Assembly (NCBI GenBank): GCA_964403885.1 | Contig: CAYOHY010000006.1 | Coordinates: 8,457 to 72,456 of the forward strand | Reading direction: 5' to 3' | Length of the DNA: 64,000 nucleotides | From: CAYOHY01 sp964403885 | Lineage (GTDB): Bacteria > Actinomycetota > Coriobacteriia > Anaerosomatales > PHET01 | In this document: positions 45,201 to 51,879 of the stretch, one piece after another | Layout of the letters: the number at the start of each line of letters is the position of its first letter | Numbering within the stretch: the first letter of the stretch is position 1 | The notes under the pieces: generated by a model | Seen by the model: the letters and a program-made list of their open reading frames with translations, nothing else | Databases searched by the model: none | Told to the model about the DNA's origin: nothing | Position numbers and translations under genes: made by a program

Positions 45201-48200
45201 CCTCTGACACCGCCTACCAGGCCACGCAGTGCAACGCGTGCCACAGCATGCAGCTGACGGTCGAGCACACCGCGACGACCTCGGTGAAGTCGCTCGACGC
45301 GACCAACGTGTGCAAGAACTGCCACAACAACGCCGCCTCGACCTCGGCCATCGCCACCGGTTGGGCCGCGAACAAGAACACCATCAACGGCTGCTCGCAG
45401 TGCCACACCGGCGGCCTGGCGCGTCACGCCGACGCCTCGGCCACGGCGCACTCGCCGGCCAACACCGGATGCGGCGCGACCGGTCCCGGTTGCCACCCGA
45501 CCAACAACATCGCGTCGGTCGGCGTGCCTACCACCACCACCGCGATCCACAACAACTGCCTGAACTGCCACGACCGCGCGTCTGCCAACGCAAGCTGGAC
45601 CGCGGGTCTCATCGGCACCGGCCAGACCATCCGCTACTCGACGGCCACCAAGTCGTGCGGTCAGGGCACCGGCTGCCACGTGGCGAGCTCGTACTCGACC
45701 GCCACGGCCAACCACCGTATCGGCCGCGGTGACCAGATCACCGGTAACGACGCCACCCACACCGCCAACGCGGCCTACATGGCCTCGACGGTGACGAGCG
45801 GCGCCGCAACCAACGTGTGCACCGACTGCCACCTCGGCACGCTCGCGAGCGAGCACGCCACCACGAGCGCCGGCGCCATCGGTTGTACGACGGGTGGCTC
45901 GCAGAGCACCGGTTGCCACAACACCATCGCCGGCTCTGTCGCGGCCTCCTCGGCGGCTGTCGTCAAGAGCAACTGGAACGGCAAGTCCGGCAAGTGCTCG
46001 GACTGCCACAGCACCGGCCAGCACAACGCCATCGGCACCTCGCACACCGCCACCGGCACCGCCGGCTGCGCGAGCACCGTCGCGGGTTGCCACCCCACGA
46101 GCGACCTTGTGGCCCTCCACAAGAACCGCGCGGGCGGCGGCGGTTGCCAGCTCTCCGGCTGCCACGACGCGGCTAACAAGAGCCAGCGTCCCACCAAGAA
46201 GTCGTGCGGTACCGGCGGCACCTGCCACACCGGCTACACGGGCAACCTCCACGGCGGCTCGGTCAACGGCAACGACACGACCCACACGGCTCTCGCGAGC
46301 ACGATGAACTCCGATACCACCCTGGGTTCCTACACCATCGGTGGCGGTAACACCTGCTCCGCGTGCCACAGCTCGGGCCTGACCTCGGCTCACACCACGG
46401 TCACCGCTCGCCTCGACTCCGGTAACACCTCATGGGGCGCCGCGCCGTACTGCACCAAGTGCCACGGCACCGGTACCGGCGGCTCGCCCACCACGCCGGA
46501 TGACGCGATCACGGTCATCAAGACCGACAAGTGGAGCGCTCAGAGCTGCGACCAGTGCCACGTGACCCGCGGCAACGGCAAGCACGCGAGCTACAACACC
46601 TCGCACACCGCTTCGCTCGGTACCTCGGGTGTCGCAGACGGATGCGCCGGCGGCTCGTGCCACGGCAGCACCGACGTGCGTGCGGTCCACAACGTGAACC
46701 ACGCGACCTACAACGAGGGTTGTACCGTCAAGGCGTCCGGCTCGACCTCCACGAGCGACTCGGCGCTCGCCTGCCACGACATCGACAAGTCGATGCGCAA
46801 CGCGGCCGGCGCGCTCACCACGCCGATGAGCTGTGGCCAGGGTTCGGGCGGTTGCCACACCAACCACAACAACACCAACCACGGTGGCTCCCACACGCTC
46901 AACGTGGCTGGCTCCAACTACGCCACGGCGACGATCACCGGCTGCACCAACGCCGGCTCGGGCTGCCACGGCTACGACAGCAACGCCAACTACCAGCAGT
47001 ACCACCCGACGAGCGGCTGTACCGGTGGCCTGTGCCACACGGCCGCCAACCACAACAACACGGCGTTCAACGACCCCAACACCTGCCAGAACTGCCACGG
47101 TGGCGGCGCGGTGGACTACAACAACGCCCCGATCGTCTCGGTGCTCACCACCACGACCGGTGCGAACCGCGGTCACTTCAACGAGACCTCGCACACCGCG
47201 GGCTCGATGACCGCCACGGTCTCCGGTGGCACCACCGGTACGGTCTCGTGGACCTGTAACCAGTGCCACAACTCGAGCCCGTCCACCGGCCTCAAGGGCC
47301 TCTACGGTCAGCACCAGGGTCTGGGTGCCTCGCAGGTCTCGACCTCGAGCTACACCAACCTCGCGTGCTCCGAGTGCCACAACTACAACGTGAGCGTGAC
47401 GTCGGTCGTCTCCACCAAGTGGGGCACCAAGACCTGTGTCGCGTGCCACGCCGCTGGAGTCATCGGCGCCGCGTACGCGCAGCACGGTTCGGTCGCCACC
47501 ACGGTGAGCGCCACCGAGTACGCGAGCGGTTCGCCGGTCGCAGGCACCTGCGCCAAGGCCGGATGTCACGCGTCGACGAACCTGCACTGGCTGCACAAGG
47601 GTAATGCGAGCTCCGGCGCCACGATCACGGCGCAGGGCTGCGGTATCCCTGGCTGCCACGACACGACCAAGCAGGGCGTCAAGCCCACCAACAAGTCGTG
47701 CGGTACCGGTGGTACCTGCCACAACACCGGCGATCCCCACGGCGCCGTCCACAACGTGACCGCGAGCGCCGCGTGCGTAGACTGCCACGAGAAGAACGAC
47801 ATCCAGAGCCAGCACTCGCCCGCCACCATCGGCGCCACCGTCGACGGTCTGACCAACGACGGCTGCAACATCTGCCACGGCGGCAACGGCTGGACCAACA
47901 TCCACCTTGGCAAGAGCGCTGAATGCGCCACCGACTGCCACAAGGTGGGCGGCGCGGCCAGCAGCATGGACTACACGGGCCGCACCGGTTCCTCGGCGCA
48001 CTACACGAGCAACGCCACGACCCATACCTCGACCGCTGCCGCCAACGGCACGACCGAGACGGTCACGACCAGCACGGTTCCGGGCTGGGGCAACATGACC
48101 GCGGCCAACGCGTGCTCTGAGTGCCACTCGTTCGACATGTGGACCGAGCACAACTCAGGTACGGCGACCTTCACCGTCGTGCCGGGCACCTACGCCGACA

Positions 48201-49210
48201 AGTGCGTGGCCTGCCACGAGTACAAGGTCGACGGCCTGGGCGCTGCTTGGGACAAGACCTGCGCGGCCTGCCACGCCAGCCGTCACACCGGTTGGTCGAC
48301 CAAGCACAACTGGAGTGCTCAGACCACGGTCAACACGAGCTGTGGCACGCCCAGCACTGACTGCCACGACCTGACCGACGTCGCGAAGATCCACACCTAC
48401 GACGAGAACGGCGACGGTGATCGCTCAGACGCGGACGAGGCGCACTGCGAGTCGTGCCACGTCAACAACGCGACCCGAGCCAACCCGGCCAAGACCTGCA
48501 CCGACGCCTCCTGCCACGGCGGCACCGGTACCTGGTACAACCCGGCGACGCGCGCGACGCACCTGACGTTCCACGAGACCAGCAACACCGCNNNNNNNNN
48601 NNNNNNNNNNNNNNNNNNNNNNNNNNNNNNNNNNNNNNNNNNNNNNNNNNNNNNNNNNNNNNNNNNNNNNNNNNNNNNNNNNNNNNNNNNNGCGAACGTC
48701 TTCAAGGCCGGCGTGACGCTCGATGGTGCGGCATTGAGCACCACGAGCATGGTCCACTGTGACGATTGCCACGGCGAGATGGTGGCGGGTGGTCCGCACG
48801 GCGGATCGGTCGATGTCACGATGGCAGCAGGCTTTAAGACGGACTACACCACGGTGAACCTCACTGTGAACTCTGCAAACGGCGGCATGAGCTCGGCGAC
48901 GGTGATCTGCGCCAAGTGTCACGCTCTGTACACCACCGCGTGGTCGAATACGGCACACGGCGACTCGAACCACCAGAGCGCATCGCGCGGCAAGTGCGTC
49001 CAGTGCCACATAGCAATCCCGCATGCGTGGAAGCGTCCGCGTCTGCTCCGCAAGTCGAGCGACCCGTTGCCCTACCGCACCAACTCCACCACGTCGATGC
49101 TGTCGGGCATGGTTCTTACGAACTACACGCTTTCCGGAAGCTCAGTGTCCGTCAACTCGAACAACTGCAACGGTTGCGGCAAGCACTCGGGTACGACGAG
49201 CTGGCCCTAG
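39230..49210 (+). CDS. Giant secreted multiheme c-type cytochrome 2 (at least 94 CXnCH sites)
   Basis: About 3,290 residues plus an unknown length in a gap. ATG 39230 follows a GGAGG site. Signal peptide 1-29, ending LAFAD. Hand count of visible sites: 55 canonical CX2CH and 39 expanded, with n from 3 to 16 (two CX16CH sites beginning CTVKASGS). Expanded sites run through most of the length. The N-terminal 370 residues are homologous to giant 1: the first six heme sites have the same spacing types, followed by the same CBM-like domain (about 232-342). A second heme-free beta-sandwich lies at about 900-1050. A 1,101-base tandem duplication carries 12 heme sites per unit. The three-heme end after the gap finishes with a degenerate CNGCGKH. 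Extracellular electron transfer is inferred. Confidence 0.93.
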   Translation: MGRLRGIRYLAVIGLAVAMLFAFASLAFADQRNPECLTCHSSMSDWTVTDVDTNTACAKCHTPGLMGTHPIHNTGANCGAFCHPGYGTSTMYATPSWLGPQGSFASSESVNASSADLHVIHSKQGWMAGISSTLAGECGSCHEPAACSACHSNAPSANHSVHSSSGNASYTAQPAWTGVMANGVVGGDLFMKTATNTTNQCATAGCHDIAGSAARIPVAAESDFFTAAPAAWKSHLSQMHSGQQARFTNKIGYSLTGSFSGDAFELIGAKDPYYGKSDIYLDGVYQTTIDQYDATTKYQQILFSKKGLTNTTHTVQIVVLGQSRPEARGTFVFIDAIFAYGNLPASVAPKCDSCHPDKTAAHGTTFAHEASATAFVSGSYAGFACNQCHDKKMIDEHRRTSSKTSAGSVCQGCHTVYAPYTGPELSTPKYDYTCTWNGVAGTPGCHNNTANASKTTTLQAPHQFKETTHTVTGIPAVQECIDCHGNDLGVIHDDTNASRPQHASLVGSGSVGPNFTTNCLTCHGATKFPSTKNCTDASCHTGSGVVSMATHPSPAHTATDTNPGVLRTKGTTTTSANYGCSACHFVAGAQDTADEHFKGSSLTSVSGTIGCNSCHSAYYFPVGWKTPPANTCISCHPVAGGKAGAPHEAADYNSKHNFNAYGTNLNSCGSGNAAWCHATNLVDVVHDDSVVGNAMGNPDCDTCHSASAVPTAVTCIGAGCHAASTAADKNTTAHVMTKHIAPSSTECVECHEQGGDVRLIHASCEQCHANPTYPGITIGKTTQCTGCHTAGGPGGVYTPHDPNHYTGTETTHTASAQSGTVSGFACSQCHSLEMKPAHSGPTTITFNLGGYSDKCVACHELKVDALGTWNKTCDACHATKHGSQAAKHDASTTALSGPVSVSTIFTDGFESASWPSTWTTGGANPTYWRTTNTTKTAGTYAAEFYADSTTTRTAYFQRAGLNLSALTSPTLAFSYNATGLASPNYYAVQYSTNGSTWNSIIPSSTASTGGWVSTTTALPSGAASVTVRFWASVNATTKFVRFDAVTVSGQVTGASPGTAAAVCGTVGCHNVTDVGALHDNAVPASTTADTSRCATCHKNASTVPVLDCYGAGCHSAAVTHATITGNDSTHTATAMNADATGGSYTTGGGNTCSACHSSGLNSAHTTVTARLDSGNTSWGPGPNYCTNCHRTGTGGSPTGPDDAVMVITSDFWSAQTCDQCHVTRGNGKHASMNTSHTASMGTSGTANGCNQVGCHGTTDVRAIHNVNHAIYNEGCTVKASGSANTSDSALACHDIDKSMRNAAGALNTPMSCGQGSGGCHTNHTNSNHGASHTLNVAGSNYTTATISGCTNSGAGCHGVDGQSNYSSTQYHPVAGTSCITGKCHDASATNHNDPAFDGSNTCQNCHGGGAVNYVNAPLVSVLTTTTGANKGHFNETTHTAGSLTATVGSGGTASATCNQCHNSSPATGLKGLYAQHQGLGASQVSTSSYTNLACSECHNYNINVTSIVSTKWSTKTCVECHAAGGVGAAYAQHGSTAPTVTATSAYSCGTSGTNCHGTGNNLHAIHKDATGCNLTGCHDYATQGVKPTGKSCGQGGTCHTSYLDAPHNTITGNDTTHTAGSVQASDTAYQATQCNACHSMQLTVEHTATTSVKSLDATNVCKNCHNNAASTSAIATGWAANKNTINGCSQCHTGGLARHADASATAHSPANTGCGATGPGCHPTNNIASVGVPTTTTAIHNNCLNCHDRASANASWTAGLIGTGQTIRYSTATKSCGQGTGCHVASSYSTATANHRIGRGDQITGNDATHTANAAYMASTVTSGAATNVCTDCHLGTLASEHATTSAGAIGCTTGGSQSTGCHNTIAGSVAASSAAVVKSNWNGKSGKCSDCHSTGQHNAIGTSHTATGTAGCASTVAGCHPTSDLVALHKNRAGGGGCQLSGCHDAANKSQRPTQKSCGTGGTCHTGYGVPNHNTITGNDTTHTAGSVQASDTAYQATQCNACHSMQLTVEHTATTSVKSLDATNVCKNCHNNAASTSAIATGWAANKNTINGCSQCHTGGLARHADASATAHSPANTGCGATGPGCHPTNNIASVGVPTTTTAIHNNCLNCHDRASANASWTAGLIGTGQTIRYSTATKSCGQGTGCHVASSYSTATANHRIGRGDQITGNDATHTANAAYMASTVTSGAATNVCTDCHLGTLASEHATTSAGAIGCTTGGSQSTGCHNTIAGSVAASSAAVVKSNWNGKSGKCSDCHSTGQHNAIGTSHTATGTAGCASTVAGCHPTSDLVALHKNRAGGGGCQLSGCHDAANKSQRPTKKSCGTGGTCHTGYTGNLHGGSVNGNDTTHTALASTMNSDTTLGSYTIGGGNTCSACHSSGLTSAHTTVTARLDSGNTSWGAAPYCTKCHGTGTGGSPTTPDDAITVIKTDKWSAQSCDQCHVTRGNGKHASYNTSHTASLGTSGVADGCAGGSCHGSTDVRAVHNVNHATYNEGCTVKASGSTSTSDSALACHDIDKSMRNAAGALTTPMSCGQGSGGCHTNHNNTNHGGSHTLNVAGSNYATATITGCTNAGSGCHGYDSNANYQQYHPTSGCTGGLCHTAANHNNTAFNDPNTCQNCHGGGAVDYNNAPIVSVLTTTTGANRGHFNETSHTAGSMTATVSGGTTGTVSWTCNQCHNSSPSTGLKGLYGQHQGLGASQVSTSSYTNLACSECHNYNVSVTSVVSTKWGTKTCVACHAAGVIGAAYAQHGSVATTVSATEYASGSPVAGTCAKAGCHASTNLHWLHKGNASSGATITAQGCGIPGCHDTTKQGVKPTNKSCGTGGTCHNTGDPHGAVHNVTASAACVDCHEKNDIQSQHSPATIGATVDGLTNDGCNICHGGNGWTNIHLGKSAECATDCHKVGGAASSMDYTGRTGSSAHYTSNATTHTSTAAANGTTETVTTSTVPGWGNMTAANACSECHSFDMWTEHNSGTATFTVVPGTYADKCVACHEYKVDGLGAAWDKTCAACHASRHTGWSTKHNWSAQTTVNTSCGTPSTDCHDLTDVAKIHTYDENGDGDRSDADEAHCESCHVNNATRANPAKTCTDASCHGGTGTWYNPATRATHLTFHETSNTXXXXXXXXXXXXXXXXXXXXXXXXXXXXXXXXXXANVFKAGVTLDGAALSTTSMVHCDDCHGEMVAGGPHGGSVDVTMAAGFKTDYTTVNLTVNSANGGMSSATVICAKCHALYTTAWSNTAHGDSNHQSASRGKCVQCHIAIPHAWKRPRLLRKSSDPLPYRTNSTTSMLSGMVLTNYTLSGSSVSVNSNNCNGCGKHSGTTSWP
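39925..40260 (+). other. Embedded CBM-like domain in giant cytochrome 2
   Basis: Cys-free segment between heme sites 6 and 7: RFTNKIGYSLTGSFSGDAF, then AKDPYYGKSDIYLDG, TIDQYDATTKYQQILFSKKG, THTVQIVVLG and FVFIDAIFAYG. This is the canonical pattern of a jelly-roll domain seen in secreted glycan-binding proteins. Confidence 0.65.
41930..42380 (+). other. Second embedded beta-sandwich (MAM-like) in giant cytochrome 2
   Basis: About 150 residues with no Cys: FTDGFESASWPSTWTT, LSALTSPTLAFSYNATG, YAVQYSTNGSTWNSI, SVTVRFWASVNATTKFVRFDAVTV. The pattern of FESG-type start, N-S-T-W, and FD-x-V ending resembles MAM/laminin-G-like or choice-of-anchor surface domains. Giant 1 has no equivalent. Confidence 0.6.
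44047..45093 (+). repeat. 1,047-bp tandem repeat, unit 1
   Basis: From CCACAACACC to GCGTCCCAC, recurring at 45148-46194 with a period of 1,101 bases. Translations in all frames agree, so the units appear identical at the nucleotide level. Confidence 0.9.
45148..46194 (+). repeat. 1,047-bp tandem repeat, unit 2
   Basis: Second unit. The 54 bases between units are diverged but homologous, so the 12-heme protein period is complete. Recent unequal crossover or gene conversion is likely; the copy number in the assembly may be wrong. Confidence 0.9.
48592..48691. other. Assembly gap (100 N)
   Basis: Fixed-length run of N near the 3' end of giant cytochrome 2. The frame is kept by chance or by estimate, and additional heme sites may be hidden. 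Confidence 0.98.
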
Positions 49211-49234
49211 GCCTGGCCGAGCCCAAGCCACAAC

Positions 49235-49270
49235 AGAAGGGGGCGGATTCGAGAGAATCCGCCCCCTTCT
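49235..49270 (+). terminator. Strong hairpin terminator after giant cytochrome 2
   Basis: A perfect 16-bp stem, AGAAGGGGGCGGATTC (49235-49250) and its complement (49255-49270), with a GAGA tetraloop, 24 bases after the stop. The A-rich 5' and T-rich 3' flanks suggest it may also terminate the convergent minus-strand operon. Confidence 0.88.
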
Positions 49271-49350
49271 TGCTGTGCAATGAAGACCATGGATCCCGGT
49301 GCTCACAGTACGGGTTGAGGGCCACCGGAGCGCATGGGCGAGCAGGTACG

Positions 49351-49935
49351 CTACTCGCCCTCAAGCGGGAATGAATCGTACTTGTCCAGTGCGATGGCTC
49401 GTGCGGTGGCGCTGCGTTCATCCGCGATTGTCAGCAGTGCGGCGACGAGCTTGTTCCCGCTGTTGTCGAAACGCAGACCTTGCGCGCCGTCTGTGACGTA
49501 GGAGTTGATTTCGGGGAAGACCTGCAAGGCGACGGAGCCGGTATAGAGATCGGATATCAGGGGGCGGTCGTCGCCCTGCGAGTGAGCCTCCCACAACTCC
49601 TTGCTGAGCGTAAGAGCAAGCCAGGCTTGGCTTGTGGGATTTGAGATCTCCGGAATCCGCCTCGCTGAATCAGAGTCAAGGTAGAAGTTGGCCATGAACC
49701 CCAACTTCTCGTACACGGTCTCGAACTCATTCAGGGTCATGTTGGGACTGAGCGGCCTGCCGGTGTCCAGCCCGGTGAAGGCGTTCGGAATCTGCGAGAC
49801 CATCACCGTGCCTATCACGGAGTCCGACGCGTGTCGTGTTGCCGCAAGATAGGTGCCAGTGCCCAGTACGGCTGCGGCCGTCAGGGCGACAGCGACCACC
49901 TTGTCACGCGGCTTGATGTTTCGAGATCCCTTCAC
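49351..49935 (-). CDS. Single-pass membrane protein, unknown
   Basis: 194 residues, GTG start at 49935 overlapping the upstream stop (GTGA). A basic start (KGSRNIKPRDK) and one membrane segment (about 13-32) are followed by an extracytoplasmic domain with LNEFETVYEKLGFMANFYLD and helices rich in Ala/Leu. No recognised motif. Last gene of a minus-strand cluster with the GT-C transferase and another anchored protein, so a glycosylation-related function is possible. Confidence 0.75.
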   Translation of the reverse strand: MKGSRNIKPRDKVVAVALTAAAVLGTGTYLAATRHASDSVIGTVMVSQIPNAFTGLDTGRPLSPNMTLNEFETVYEKLGFMANFYLDSDSARRIPEISNPTSQAWLALTLSKELWEAHSQGDDRPLISDLYTGSVALQVFPEINSYVTDGAQGLRFDNSGNKLVAALLTIADERSATARAIALDKYDSFPLEGE

Positions 49936-51209
49936 AACCGCTGCTTTCCGATGAACCAGTCGTACGCCCAGTTGGGGATTACCACCGCAGAGGTGAGCGG
50001 GTAGAGATAGACAGACCAAGCTAGTGCCAATGAGATGGCGAGGATTCGCGGCCGTCGTGGCAAGTCGCCGATGGCCGACGCGAGACACATCAGCAGTAGC
50101 GGGATGATCGGCACCGAGGAATAGACGTAGACAGGTCGCGGGGATAGCAGGTAGAAGCCGTACAGCGTCAGTAGCACGCCAACGGCGACGAGTTCGCTCG
50201 TTTGGCGCCTGATGGTCGCCCTGCCGGTAACGTAGAGTGTCGCTAGGCCAGCGAGGGGCATCAGTGCCGCGTTGGTCATGAGGAGGTTGTAGGCGGACCT
50301 GGTCCCATCGGCTCCAATCCGGTATCCCACCCGGATTCCCTTGAGCACCCATCGATGGGCGCCGGCGACGTCAGCGAGTTGAGGGAAACCGAAGCTTCTG
50401 CCTTGGACGCGTATGACATCGATCTGAAGCCCGACCCATTCAGGCAGGGCGTAGCCTCGTGTGGCCCAAGGCAGATAGGCAGCGACGAAGAACGCAAGCG
50501 GAATCGCGCAAAGGTAGCCAAGAATCCAGAGCCCAGCTCTAGGTAGATCGCGGCGCATCGTCCATGCGACGCATGCTACGACGAAGGCCCACGGTATTAC
50601 CATATAGATTCGCAGCGCGATGCCGGCCCCGAGCACTATGCCCAGCCATACCAGATCCCGCTCGTGTTGAGACTCGACAAATCGCTGAGCCAAGAGCGTC
50701 GCCCCAAGTAGTGCACAGGCTGCGAGTATCTCCTCCGTTGGCGTCCTTGACATGACTAGGAGTATCGGGTCAAGCGCGACCAGACAAGCGGTTGCCCATG
50801 CGACGAAGGGGGAGTTGAATGCGCGTCGCGCAACGAGAAACACTAGCCACACCATCAGGGCGCCAAAGATGACCCCCCTGATTCTCCACCCTGCCGGGTC
50901 GTTGCCGAAGACCACGAGAAACGGATAGAGCAGCAGATGTTTGAGCGGCTGCGTCCACCAGTTGTCTGGACCGATGAAGCCGTGAAGTGTGTAGTAGTAG
51001 GCCGTGGGCACGTTCAGTGATGAGTCGTCGATCAACGGTCGGGCAACCCAGTAGCGGAAGAGTCTCAGGACGAAAGAAGGCAAGAGCACCGCAAAGGGGG
51101 CCCACCATTCGAGAGGGAACAGTGCCCTTGGCTCAGCCGTGGCTGGAGCGGGGGGTGTTGTTTGGGCGCTTTCGCAATCAGGGTGTTCAGGACCGGTGGC
51201 CTCAGTCAC
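49932..51209 (-). CDS. GT-C (PMT/family 39-like) membrane glycosyltransferase
   Basis: 425 residues, about 11 membrane segments, GTG start 51209 overlapping the upstream stop. The first extracytoplasmic loop carries the acidic pair in RPLIDDSSLNVPTAYYYTLHG, as expected for GT-C enzymes that use polyprenyl-phosphate sugars; WWTQPLKHLLLYP follows. Family members transfer mannose or similar sugars to proteins or glycans outside the membrane. With the GT2 polyprenyl-phosphate sugar synthase at 53318 it makes a complete donor-and-transfer pair. The Thr/Ser-rich giant cytochromes could be O-glycosylation targets; this is speculation. Confidence 0.82.
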   Translation of the reverse strand: MTEATGPEHPDCESAQTTPPAPATAEPRALFPLEWWAPFAVLLPSFVLRLFRYWVARPLIDDSSLNVPTAYYYTLHGFIGPDNWWTQPLKHLLLYPFLVVFGNDPAGWRIRGVIFGALMVWLVFLVARRAFNSPFVAWATACLVALDPILLVMSRTPTEEILAACALLGATLLAQRFVESQHERDLVWLGIVLGAGIALRIYMVIPWAFVVACVAWTMRRDLPRAGLWILGYLCAIPLAFFVAAYLPWATRGYALPEWVGLQIDVIRVQGRSFGFPQLADVAGAHRWVLKGIRVGYRIGADGTRSAYNLLMTNAALMPLAGLATLYVTGRATIRRQTSELVAVGVLLTLYGFYLLSPRPVYVYSSVPIIPLLLMCLASAIGDLPRRPRILAISLALAWSVYLYPLTSAVVIPNWAYDWFIGKQRL

Positions 51210-51832
51210 CTCGGCTCACCGCCTCGTGAGACCGTAACGACTACGTCAGCGTTGGTGAATACCTTCTCCATGAATGTTGGATCATAGAGGGAGGCCATGT
51301 CCGAGAAGACGACCGCAACGGTGCGCTCTCGAGGAAGCCTGACCGTGCTCTGATGATCGAATTGAAGTGGCGCAGACTGGAGGCGTCGCAGGTACCCGGT
51401 GCCGCTGCGCAGCGTCTGGGGTGACCCACTCAGCTTGGATTCGAACTCCGCCCACTTGGAGTCGGGGACGACCACGTAGGCCCGCCGAACGGTGCCCAAC
51501 TCGATCAGTGTCGACACGAGGTTGTCGTTGGTCACAAGGGGTGTCACGGCCGTGGACTCGATGGCGTTCATCGAGTCCCGGATAGTAACGAACTCCTTCA
51601 CGTGCGACGTGTCATCCAGCAAGACGAGGGTCTGGCCATGAAGCCCCAGGCTGCGAAGTGCGGAGTAGGCCTCGCGAGCGGAAGCGGCCTCGATGGCTAT
51701 CGGCGGCCCGGTGATAGCCTTTCGCGAGCACGTTCCCAGCACCTGAAATGTCATCAAGAGGGCGAGCGCGACGGCGACCGCGATCAACGGCCCTTTCCAC
51801 ATGCTGCGCTCGCCACCCCGCTCCATCGACAT
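51206..51832 (-). CDS. Single-pass membrane protein, unknown
   Basis: 208 residues. An N-terminal membrane segment (about 13-32, KGPLIAVAVALALLMTFQVLG) is followed by an extracytoplasmic alpha/beta domain: AREAYSALRSLGLHGQTLVLLDD, VRRAYVVVPDSKWAEFESKL, RTVAVVFSDMASLYD and ADVVVTVSRGG. Several nearby ATGs (51832, 51826, 51801) could be the start. The stop overlaps the GT-C start, so the two are probably co-translated. No family recognised. Confidence 0.7.
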   Translation of the reverse strand: MSMERGGERSMWKGPLIAVAVALALLMTFQVLGTCSRKAITGPPIAIEAASAREAYSALRSLGLHGQTLVLLDDTSHVKEFVTIRDSMNAIESTAVTPLVTNDNLVSTLIELGTVRRAYVVVPDSKWAEFESKLSGSPQTLRSGTGYLRRLQSAPLQFDHQSTVRLPRERTVAVVFSDMASLYDPTFMEKVFTNADVVVTVSRGGEPR

Positions 51833-51879
51833 CCCTTGGTCGCCCGTGCGAACAGGGTACGCCAGCGTTGTGTGGAGCG

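Noticed and set aside
41348..46393. 1,681-codon open frame on the minus strand opposite giant cytochrome 2
   Set aside because: Antisense shadow: its product repeats in step with the 1,101-base duplication and is compositionally extreme; the plus strand carries the heme motifs. The frame at 46430-48151 is the same.
3113..49210. CRISPR array or satellite DNA, suggested by regularly repeated TGCCAC and ACCACC words
   Set aside because: The repeats are codons for CH and T/H within open frames with protein-level periodicity; no short direct repeats with unique spacers of constant length.
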